Shown here one piece after another: positions 1-6,820 of a stretch of DNA of 33,418 nucleotides; position 1 is the first letter of the stretch, and the number at the start of each line of letters is the position of its first letter. The notes under the pieces are model-generated. The model was not told the origin of the DNA. It did not search any database and saw only the letters and a list, made by a program, of their open reading frames with translations. The stretch lies in the NCBI GenBank assembly GCA_007116075.1, contig SKJE01000111.1:1-33418 (forward strand), read 5' to 3'. Origin of the DNA: Spirochaetia bacterium. GTDB lineage: Bacteria; Spirochaetota; Spirochaetia; PWKH01. Both the position numbers and the translations under genes were made by a program.

Positions 1-2
1 GG

Positions 3-731
3 AAGGGTATTCTTGCCGCACGGTCGATACAGCATGATCTGATTACCGGGTACCGGGCTGATTTTGCAAAGCACTCCAGTTCGGTTCATGCTATGCATAT
101 TAATTCCGTCTTCGACGCAGTGCCTGCTCAACTATCTCAGGCCTATGATGAGGAAGTTAAAAAATTTAAGTTCAAGGAAGTCATACCGGGAAAAAGAGGA
201 TTAAGTGAACTTAGCGGACCGCTCTCATGGCTGACCACAACCAAGCTCTGCATAAAAAGTTTTATTTCGAGCAGGGCACTGCATCCCCTTGCAAGCACCT
301 GCACCCACAATAGATTTAAACTCTTTCTTTTCGACGTTGGTATGCTCAATGCAATGCTGCATGTACCCCCCGAGACACTGCTGGGTGACCAGCTTGGACC
401 ATATAAGGGTTTTCTGCTGGAGAACTATGTAGCCCAAGAACTATATGCACAGACACACCAAGACTTGATATCATGGCAGGAGGGGACCGCCGAAATTGAG
501 TTTCTTCTCTCCTCTGGTTCGCAGATCATTCCTATAGAAGTGAAATCTGCTGCCAGAAGCAGACGATCCAAAAGCTTGGATTCCTTTATCAATAGATATG
601 ATCCCCCGACGGCGGTAAAACTATCACGACAGAATGTTGGGATTCATCGGGATCGTTCTATCTGGACACTGCCGATCTATGCAGCCTATAGACTTACTGC
701 GCTCCTGCAGGCGGATCATGATACTTCATAG
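3..731 (+). CDS. AAA-family ATPase, DUF4143 C-terminal part (5' end outside window)
   Basis: The reading frame is already open at base 3, so the gene starts upstream and only its C-terminal ~240 residues are present; the ATPase core with the Walker motifs is missing. The visible part fits the DUF4143 half of AAA/DUF4143 proteins: a wing-like stretch with 'LITGYRADFAKHS', then 'KLFLFDVGMLNAML', 'GFLLENYVAQEL' and a nuclease-like core with 'AEIEFLL' and 'IPIEVKSA'. The E...E-V-K pattern resembles the restriction-endonuclease-like fold often seen at this end. The role of the family is poorly known, and many members are decayed cargo or toxin-antitoxin-like genes. Bases 1-164 are repeated almost exactly at 9924-10087, where the rest of the gene is deleted. 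No internal stop is seen here. Confidence 0.8.
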   Translation, partial: KGILAARSIQHDLITGYRADFAKHSSSVHAMHINSVFDAVPAQLSQAYDEEVKKFKFKEVIPGKRGLSELSGPLSWLTTTKLCIKSFISSRALHPLASTCTHNRFKLFLFDVGMLNAMLHVPPETLLGDQLGPYKGFLLENYVAQELYAQTHQDLISWQEGTAEIEFLLSSGSQIIPIEVKSAARSRRSKSLDSFINRYDPPTAVKLSRQNVGIHRDRSIWTLPIYAAYRLTALLQADHDTS

Positions 732-1000
732 CTCAATGAGAGATGCTGTGATCAATGACGAAAAGAGCATATCAACGAAGACCAGCTGACTGAGCCGGGA
801 GATTGGAGCTCCCTCCCGATAGAGCGATTTAGTATCGGGCACGAAAATGTACAGTATCTGCGTTTTTTCATAAGACCGATGGCCGCTCTTTGCACCAATA
901 GCTGCTTAACCGACAAACCAAACTTTGAGTAACTGCAATAAAACAGTAAACGGAACTGCAAACTCCAATTTTTGTTGTTTTTCGGAGTTTTATGATTGAT
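732..1000. other. Intergenic stretch without a recognisable gene
   Basis: This lies between the DUF4143 gene and the broken ATPase. A 69-codon minus-strand frame (752-961) is open but matches no family I know. Near the right end there is a 6-bp inverted repeat, AACTCC (961-966 region) and GGAGTT (983-989 region). The same inverted repeat precedes the intact ATPase copy near 10135-10158, so it belongs to the duplicated block. Confidence 0.4.
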
Positions 1001-1022
1001 TATTCATATTTATAGTACATAT

Positions 1023-1735
1023 ATGTTTTCTAGAACTTTTACATTACCGACTAAAACACAAAGCGTCTTTATATTCGGTCCACACGGAACTGGTAAGACC
1101 ACATGGCTTAAAACACATCTATCTTCACACGTGTATATTGACTTACTGCATGGGGAGAATTTCCTGAGATTAACAGCCTGTCCTGCATCAATTGAGGAAC
1201 TTATTCCTCCAGAATATTCAGAATAGATAGTAATTGATGAAATTCAGAGGATTCCAGAGCTTCTGCATGAAGTCCATCGATTAATTGAATCAAAAAACTA
1301 CCGATTTATCATGACCGTATCAAGTGTACGGGCATTACGAAAGAAAGGAGTCAACCTGCTTGCTGGTCGGGCCTTAACAGCAAACATGTATCCGCTTACA
1401 GCAGCTGAGCTCGGGGAAAACTTCGTCCCCGAGGGCCTCTGGATATGTTTTCTGAGATTTCCGAACCTGGAATCGAAGGACTGTTCCTTCAGGAAGTTCG
1501 AGCACACAATGAGTACCACAGATATGGGTATGAATTGTTTTTCTGGAGAACCACATCAAACACTGAGGTTGATCTCGTTCTCTACGGAGCAAGGGGACTG
1601 AAGGCTTTTGGGACAGATTATCCGAGTGCGCAATTATATGTAATCTATATGGGAACGAAAACAGAGTATCACGGAAGGATACCTGTGATCCCCTTCGACT
1701 GGGCATTGACTCATATGCAGGAGCTCATATCCTGA
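1023..1735 (+). pseudogene. Broken copy of AAA/DUF4143 ATPase (paralogue of 10192-11340)
   Basis: This is the decayed twin of the intact gene at 10192-11340. It keeps the start (MFSRTFTLPT) and Walker A (GPHGTGKTT, with His where the intact copy has Arg). Three kinds of lesion are visible by alignment to the intact copy. An in-frame TAG at 1224-1226 sits where the intact copy has a Trp codon just before the Walker B region. A 379-bp deletion removes the region corresponding to 10590-10968, joining two CTTC tetramers and shifting the frame. A 57-bp in-frame deletion joins two GCTTTTG repeats. The tail after that still matches ('LYVIYMGTKTEYHGRIPVIPFDWALTHMQEL'-like). It cannot make a full protein. 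The promoter has decayed too: the -35 equivalent reads TTTTAT instead of TTGACT. Confidence 0.9.
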
Positions 1736-1759
1736 TATGGAGCAGATACGTGAAGTGGT

Positions 1760-2007
1760 TCATCCCCCATCTATATAGAAAAGATGCTCCTTCTCAGATT
1801 CCAGGGCATCGATCTCTTGAAAAAGACCCTCACATTCTCGGGTCTCCTTGAATATCAGCTTCCATTTATCCCCACTTCTCTGTGTTGCAGGTGAAAATGC
1901 ATTACCGGCTTGTTTCGATGACTTCTGCTGCTCCATGTCCTGTTTGTAATCACTGTAATGTTCCGCATACCCCTTGATTAAACCGGTTGAGTCATAGATC
2001 AGTAGAT
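1760..2007 (-). pseudogene. 3' fragment of ABC-F ATPase gene (copy of 11365-11717)
   Basis: The minus strand matches the 3' end of the intact ABC-F gene at 11365-13218. The match starts at the equivalent of its stop codon (tca, 1760-1762) and runs to about 2007 (gatcagtagat versus gatcagcagat at 11707-11717). A 105-bp segment is missing. In the intact gene this segment is bounded by two TGCTCC repeats (11390-11395 and 11495-11500). The fragment is frame-disrupted and lacks both nucleotide-binding domains, so it is a by-product of the duplication rather than a gene. Beyond 2007 the similarity stops abruptly. Confidence 0.88.
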
Positions 2008-2177
2008 CCCGTCAGCGACTCCTCTTCAGGAAGGTCAAGGATTTCTGATATTAACAGCTGCTGGACACAAAACAACTGTGTGCACGGCCAATCATGATTT
2101 CAGACGATTTCCGAATGGAAAACACGCTACCCTCTAGATTAATAAAGACTCTTTCATACAGGCATGTCTTACAAATA
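2008..2177. other. Short non-coding gap between ABC-F fragment and toxin-antitoxin promoter
   Basis: No recognised gene. A short minus-strand frame around 2010-2100 reads '...ISEILDLPEEESLTG', which looks protein-like, but it is interrupted and I could not place it in a family. Confidence 0.3.
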
Positions 2178-2206
2178 TTGACATCATAACATCATGATGC
2201 TATCAT
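2178..2206 (+). promoter_or_regulatory. Promoter of the vapBC-type operon, with palindrome in the spacer
   Basis: A near-consensus sigma-70 promoter: -35 TTGACA (2178-2183), a 17-bp spacer and -10 TATCAT (2201-2206). The spacer contains a perfect 10-bp palindrome CATCATGATG (2190-2199), a natural candidate operator for the ribbon-helix-helix antitoxin. The antitoxin ATG at 2213 is only 6 bp past the -10, so transcription would begin at about the A of the start codon, giving a leaderless mRNA. The sequence is seen directly; repression and leaderless start are inferred. Confidence 0.75.
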
Positions 2207-2212
2207 GCTTTC

Positions 2213-2440
2213 ATGAGAACAACCATAAACATTGATCAGGATATATACACTATTGTCCGTTCTATCGCAGAACAATCGGGGATGTCCTTAGGAAAAACAA
2301 TCTCAATGCTTATCCGAAAAAGCTTGCATAACAGGTTGGGGGATCAGGATGATCACATTGGACCACCAATCTTTTCTGTATCCGAGAATGCTCCATTATT
2401 TGGACCTGAAGATGTAGCGCGAGGAGAGGATGAACTGTAA
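2213..2440 (+). CDS. VapB/CopG-type ribbon-helix-helix antitoxin
   Basis: A 75-residue protein beginning RTTINIDQDIYTIVRSIAEQ, the usual beta-strand plus two-helix pattern of ribbon-helix-helix DNA-binding antitoxins. The C-terminal third ('GPPIFSVSENAPLFGPEDV') resembles the toxin-neutralising tail of PIN-linked antitoxins. Its stop overlaps the toxin start by one base (TAATG at 2438-2442), so the two are translationally coupled. By family knowledge it neutralises the PIN toxin and represses its own promoter. A decayed copy of this gene lies at about 9385-9583. Confidence 0.85.
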   Translation: MRTTINIDQDIYTIVRSIAEQSGMSLGKTISMLIRKSLHNRLGDQDDHIGPPIFSVSENAPLFGPEDVARGEDEL

Positions 2441-2874
2441 TGATCAATATTCCAGACGTAAATGTCTTAATTGCACTATCGTGGAAAAACCACATTCACC
2501 ATAAAGCCGCACGAACATGGTTTACCCGCTCCCGAAACGAGCTCTTTGCAACGTGTCCTATTACTGAGTGCGGTTTTGTCAGACTCTCTATGAACATATC
2601 AGTAGTTGGTGAGCCCGTATCATTTGAAATAGCTTTACAAGCTTTACAAACCTATTATGCGTTGCCGAATTACAAATTCCTTCCCCTTGAATATAATTTT
2701 AGAGACATGACAACTAGTTTTCATCTTTCAGGACATCGACAGACTACTGATGCATACCTTCTTGGTACCGCGATAAAGCATCAGGGTAAGCTTGTGAGCT
2801 TTGATAAGAAGATAAAAAGTATTCTTTCAGATCATCCTGAAGCAGAAAAACACCTTTTACTTTTACACCATTGA
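2440..2874 (+). CDS. VapC-type PIN-domain ribonuclease toxin
   Basis: A 144-residue PIN domain. The acidic residues expected for metal binding are present: Asp6 in MINIPDVN, Glu43 in CPITECGF, Asp104 in QTTDAYLL and Asp122 in SFDKK. The 'TEC.FVRLS...P..FEIALQALQ' layout is that of the TA-system VapC family found in many environmental bacteria. It is a likely endoribonuclease inhibited by the upstream antitoxin. A Shine-Dalgarno-like AGGAGAGG lies inside the antitoxin gene about 10 bp before the ATG. The gene appears intact, in contrast to the dead fragment near 9583-9648. The target RNA cannot be read from sequence. Confidence 0.88.
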   Translation: MINIPDVNVLIALSWKNHIHHKAARTWFTRSRNELFATCPITECGFVRLSMNISVVGEPVSFEIALQALQTYYALPNYKFLPLEYNFRDMTTSFHLSGHRQTTDAYLLGTAIKHQGKLVSFDKKIKSILSDHPEAEKHLLLLHH

Positions 2875-2989
2875 TACTCCGCTATACCAGATTCACCACT
2901 AAAGCATGACAGTTATGAAAGCACAAAGACAGGGACTGGAATGCTTTCACACATCATGAATTTCCGCATTCACTTACTGATAGTCTCAT

Positions 2990-3255
2990 ATCTGGACAAC
3001 GTGATTTTTAAGCCTTTTTATACTATAAATCCGTTTCGGTCGTCCGCTTACGTGAGCGACCTCTTTTCTTGGGATGCTTCTTTCGGGAAACATAGTCGGG
3101 AGCACCCCCGTTGGGAACCTCGAATCCAAAGGCTTCACAGATGTCCAACTGTTTCCCAACAAACGGGGTGATGAACTTAGCCCGACCGGTATGCTCAATG
3201 CATCTGATGCTTCTCATCTCATCCAGGACATCCAGCGGTCCGCTCAGTCATCGTA
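2990..3255 (-). pseudogene. Possible transposase C-terminal fragment
   Basis: The minus strand is open for about 77 codons. It reads from a stop near 3255 through 'LDVLDEMRSIRCIEHTGRAK' and 'GKQLDICEAFGFEVP' to a Lys/Arg-rich end (KKHPKKRGRSRK), with its stop near 3020. It has no own start next to a ribosome site and stops abruptly where the truncated transglutaminase frame begins. The pattern (short beta strand, 'GKQ.DI..AFG', basic tail) suggests the tail of an IS4/IS1634-like transposase. I am not certain of the family. Bases 2878-2990 hold nothing I recognise. Confidence 0.35.
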
Positions 3256-3258
3256 GAA

Positions 3259-4610
3259 GTGTTCCCCCACTTCCCCATCATCTACGACATCCCCGGCTAC
3301 GGCTACAGATTCTCCCGGGAGCACCTGGGACGTCCCCCCGCCCTGTCCCATCGGCCGATTATGCAGGCAGCATCCTACGGCAGGTCACTGTATCTCAGAA
3401 CAGAGATGTTCTACCAATTCACCGGCTCAGCATGGCGAGCAATACCAGATATTTCTTCCCTTACCCAAACCCCTCAGGGAACACTTACCAATGGTCTCTA
3501 TGTGCTGCCCTTTGTCTCCTCGTGGCTGGAGCAGCAGACACATGTCCAGAGAGCAGAAATTACCACCCTGGAAGAGTACCTTTCTATGGTTCCCCATACA
3601 AATGATACGGCCGCATTCAGCGTTTCCCAGCGGCAGGACCTCTCGCTGGTCTCTCCGCCTGGAATACATGGATACCAGCTTGAAGAGCCCCTCTACTACG
3701 GAGAGACCATCACCCTCTATTACGGAATCCCGAAGGATCCCTGGATTCCCGATGATCTGCTGCTCGAGAATTCCCTGGCACTCCCGGATAATATCCCTGA
3801 ATCAATACAGGAGCTGGCCCAGACGCTTCAAGGGGAGACTGACCGGGATACCATCCTCAATATCCTGGGCTATCTCCGGGAGGACTTTGTCTATACACTG
3901 AAACCACCCCAGCCGCGGATCGCTGAGGAGTTTCTCTATACATTCCTCGAAGACCACCGCAGCGGGTTCTGCGTCCATTTTGCCACAGCATGTGTCCTGC
4001 TGTGTCGGCTTCAGGGAATTCCAGCCCGGTATGTTACTGGGTTCCGGGTACCCAGCAGGGCCCATGAAACAGGTGGATATGGGCCGATCACAGTAACAGG
4101 ATACAACGCCCACGCTTGGTGTGAGGTCTGGTCCCCTGAGACAGGCTGGTATTTGGCAGAAGCCACACCCCCCATGCAGGCCTACGGCTATGAGGATACC
4201 TTCTTCGACCGGTTCTATGCGATCAGGGACGAAGGACACACCCTCCGCCAGTTGTCCGAAATCCTCGCAGAGGAGATCACCCTTCCTGAGACCCCTGGGA
4301 TCACCCCCGACATTCCCAGCTTTCCCTTCTGGTTGATTATCATTCCTGCCGGAGGTGCTGTTGCAGCCGCAGCTTCATACCTGCGGCGAAGAAGTACCAT
4401 TGATCGCAGATTTCATATCCAGGTAAAGAAATTACATGCAGTTACCGTGAAAGCCGGGTTTCCTGCTCCAGAAGTGTACGGCTGGACCCGCTGGGCCTCC
4501 CCATCAAGGAGGCACAGCGGTCGTGCTGCTTCCATCATACTAGAAGTAACCTTTGGCGGGAGAGCTCCTGCCAAGCGTGACATAAGATTTCTTCAGCGCT
4601 ATCGCAAAAC
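3259..4610 (+). pseudogene. 5'-truncated transglutaminase-like membrane protein (DUF3488/TgpA type)
   Basis: Complete family members begin with about six membrane helices; those are absent here. The frame picks up at the extracytoplasmic segment (GTG 3259: 'FPHFPIIYDIPGYGYRF', then 'RPPALS'). The transglutaminase core is complete: Cys in RSGFCVHFATA, His in YNAHAWCEVW and an acidic residue in EATPP, about 240-310 residues into the fragment. A membrane helix follows (FPFWLIIIPAGGAVAAAASY), then a basic cytoplasmic tail. The recognisable tail ends near 'RDIRFLQRYRKT' (about 4610). The frame continues to 4680 but then runs antisense through an RND-transporter remnant. The left end abuts the possible transposase fragment. 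With its membrane domain gone it is most likely non-functional. Confidence 0.75.
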
Positions 4611-4629
4611 ATGCAGCTCAGCCCGTGGA

Positions 4630-4760
4630 CCTGCGGGAAGGTCAACACTCCCACTATGGCGAGGGATGTCAGAAGGATAGGACGGCCAGTGACGGTAATA
4701 CTCTGAATCACCGCTTCATCTGTCCTCACTCCGAGAGCGGTACTTACAAGCATAGCTGAG
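4630..4760 (-). pseudogene. RND/MMPL transporter remnant
   Basis: The minus strand encodes 'LGVRTDEAVIQSITVTGRP' followed by 'ILLTSLAIVGVLTF'. This closely follows the conserved 'TDEAI..AL..TGRPI.LTSLAL..GF' segment of RND/MMPL efflux proteins, which sits before one of the last transmembrane helices. Only some 40 residues survive, without a start codon or the rest of the gene. The remnant overlaps the far 3' end of the truncated transglutaminase frame on the other strand. Confidence 0.5.
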
Positions 4761-4859
4761 GATGCTCCATCTTCTCACTATCAAAAAAACTTCCGCAGCC
4801 TTTTCAGAGATGATCCTCCTATGCTTTGCTTCATGATTGAAGGATTAACCAGTATGTGC

Positions 4860-4888
4860 TTACTTTTTTTCCATAATTCTTTTATAGT
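4860..4888 (+). promoter_or_regulatory. Promoter of the D-threonine aldolase-like gene
   Basis: -35-like TTACTT (4860-4865), a 17-bp spacer and -10 TATAGT (4883-4888). A strong ribosome site AGGAGG (4903-4908) sits 5 bp before the ATG at 4914, so this gene would have a normal leader of about 20 nt. Confidence 0.55.
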
Positions 4889-4913
4889 TTTTTGATACAT
4901 TCAGGAGGCTACC

Positions 4914-6002
4914 ATGAAGGAATACGCAGTCGGACTGCACAAACATGAACTTGAGACCCCTGCACTCTGCCTTGACTATGACAAGCTTGAGGGTAATATC
5001 CAGAAGATGGCTCAGTATCTCGGAAACACACCTGTTGCCCTTCGGCCCCATGCAAAAACGCATAAGTCACCAATGATTGCATGGATGCAGCTGCGAAACG
5101 GGGCTATCGGCATTACCTGCGCTAAGGTCGGGGAAGCCGAAGTGCTGGCAAGCGCTGGTATCAGAGATATATTAATAGCAAACCAAGTGATCGGCAAAAA
5201 GAAAATTGAGCGGCTCATGGGCCTGGCGGCCTATACAGATGTGATGACCGCCCTCGATACCCAGGGTCATGCGAAGGAACTCTCTGCTGCCGCATTGAAG
5301 GCAGATGTGACCCTTCGGGTAATTATCGAGGTTGATGTAGGCATGTCCCGCTGCGGAACTGCAGCCAAAGAAGAGACCCTTGAGCTGGCCCGGACTATAG
5401 AAGAACTGCCGGGGCTCAAGTTTGAGGGAATTATGGGGTATGAGGGACACGCGGTGATGATCACCGACAGCCAGCAGCGCCAGCGTACCGCTGAGGCTGC
5501 CATGGAGAGACTCACTGCAGTAAAACGTTACCTGGAAGAAGCAGGAATCCCAGTGCCAATCGTCTCAGCCGGCGGAACCGGGACCTACCGATTTACAGGC
5601 AATTACCCTGAGATAACAGAATTACAGGCAGGCAGCTATGCCACTATGGATCTTCGCTACCAGGAGGTGGGTATCGATTTCCAGCATGCCCTGACGCTTA
5701 CCGCCCGGGTTATCAGCTGCAGGGATGACTATGCAATCACCGATGCGGGGCTCAAGAGCCTTACCTCAGAATTCGGCATGCCGAAGGTTATCTCACCGGA
5801 GGGGTGGGAAACTGAGAAACTTTCCGAAGAACACGGGAAAATCAATAACAGAGACGGTTCCCCCCTGCAGGTCGGGGATACTGTTGAGTTTATTCCATCC
5901 CATGGGTGCACGACAATCAATCTGCATGACACCTATTACGTCACCAGAAATGACATTGTTATAGCCTGCTGGCCTGTGGCCGCCCGGGGTGCTGTTCGGT
6001 AA
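4914..6002 (+). CDS. D-threonine aldolase / D-serine dehydratase-like PLP enzyme
   Basis: A 362-residue fold-type III PLP enzyme with an alanine racemase-like N-terminal barrel. The PLP lysine is expected at Lys48 in RPHAKTHKS. 'GITCAKVGEAEVLASAGI', 'DVGMSRCG' and the phosphate-binding 'VSAGGTGTY' are all present. The C-terminal metal site is seen as His330 and Cys332 in SHGCTTINLHD. Proteins with this layout cleave D-3-hydroxy amino acids (D-threonine, 3-hydroxy-D-aspartate) or dehydrate D-serine, so the exact substrate is open. It is monocistronic, transcribed toward the SDR gene. Length is typical and the gene looks intact. Confidence 0.88.
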   Translation: MKEYAVGLHKHELETPALCLDYDKLEGNIQKMAQYLGNTPVALRPHAKTHKSPMIAWMQLRNGAIGITCAKVGEAEVLASAGIRDILIANQVIGKKKIERLMGLAAYTDVMTALDTQGHAKELSAAALKADVTLRVIIEVDVGMSRCGTAAKEETLELARTIEELPGLKFEGIMGYEGHAVMITDSQQRQRTAEAAMERLTAVKRYLEEAGIPVPIVSAGGTGTYRFTGNYPEITELQAGSYATMDLRYQEVGIDFQHALTLTARVISCRDDYAITDAGLKSLTSEFGMPKVISPEGWETEKLSEEHGKINNRDGSPLQVGDTVEFIPSHGCTTINLHDTYYVTRNDIVIACWPVAARGAVR

Positions 6003-6026
6003 GGTCTGTTCATATCAAAGCAACAA

Positions 6027-6045
6027 GCCCTGCAGTTTGCAGGGC
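6027..6045. terminator. Hairpin between convergent genes
   Basis: GCCCTGC (6027-6033) and GCAGGGC (6039-6045) form a perfect 7-bp stem with a 5-nt loop, 24 bp after the aldolase stop and 20 bp before the SDR stop. Its position between convergent genes suggests a two-way terminator. Neither strand has a convincing U-tract, so the call is tentative. Confidence 0.45.
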
Positions 6046-6064
6046 CTGGATTGTCTGGATATAT

Positions 6065-6820
6065 CTAAAGATAAAATCCCCCATCCACAATGAGGGTTTG
6101 TCCGGTCACAAATCCACCGTGGATGATCATACCCTCTACAGCATCAGCCACATCGACAGCCTCTGCAGCCCGACCCATGAGGGTTCCTCCGCTTTGCCGC
6201 TTGATATGCTCCTCCTGGCCGATAACCCAATCGGTGAGAACGATTCCCGGTGCGATTGAATTTACTCTCACCTCAGGTGCTAGGGCCCGAGCCAGGCATT
6301 TGGTCAGGTTAATCAGGGCACCCTTGGAGACCGAATAGGGGATTGAACTGCCTCGGCCCATGAATCCAGCAATTGATGAGATATTCACCACACAGCCGTT
6401 GTTCCTCTTCAACTCAGAAGCACAAGCCCTAGTCACATAAAATGCTCCCCGGACGTTGGTGTTCATAATCATATCCCAGTCCTCTTCGGTAACACCCTCC
6501 AGGTCATCCATGGCAACGAACCGGGTCCTGCCTGCATTATTGACAAGGATATCAATACGACCAAACCGGCTGAGTATTTGTTCAACCATATTTCGTACAT
6601 CCCCGTCCTGGGCAACATCTGCTTGTACCGCCATGGCCGGTGTTCCCCGGGATTCCAGCTGACTAGCCAGCTGCTCAGCCTTATCCTTCGACCTCGAGTA
6701 ATTGATCACAACGGAAGCACCCAGGGCAGAGAGCCGTTCAGCACAGCTTCGCCCGATGCCCGTCGCTCCACCTGTTATCAAAGCAATCTTCCCCTTCAGG
6801 GTGTTTCGGATTGTATCCAT
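6065..6820 (-). CDS. Short-chain dehydrogenase/reductase (FabG/3-hydroxyacyl type)
   Basis: A 251-residue classical SDR: dinucleotide motif TGGATGIG (residues 16-23), NNAG (94-97), catalytic Ser148/149 in NISSIAG, and Tyr162 with Lys166 in YSVSK. It ends with the usual 'TGQTLIVDGGFYL'. The start codon overlaps the stop of the HMG-CoA reductase gene (TAATG across 6818-6822), so the two are translationally coupled. In this operon it may act on the acetoacetate or acetoacetyl-CoA side of HMG-CoA breakdown, for example as a 3-hydroxybutyrate dehydrogenase. That is inference from context; the substrate is not readable from the motifs. Confidence 0.87.
   Translation of the reverse strand: MDTIRNTLKGKIALITGGATGIGRSCAERLSALGASVVINYSRSKDKAEQLASQLESRGTPAMAVQADVAQDGDVRNMVEQILSRFGRIDILVNNAGRTRFVAMDDLEGVTEEDWDMIMNTNVRGAFYVTRACASELKRNNGCVVNISSIAGFMGRGSSIPYSVSKGALINLTKCLARALAPEVRVNSIAPGIVLTDWVIGQEEHIKRQSGGTLMGRAAEAVDVADAVEGMIIHGGFVTGQTLIVDGGFYL

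Noticed and set aside
752-961. 69-codon minus-strand frame
   Set aside because: No homology I know, no ribosome site, and it lies in decayed DNA.
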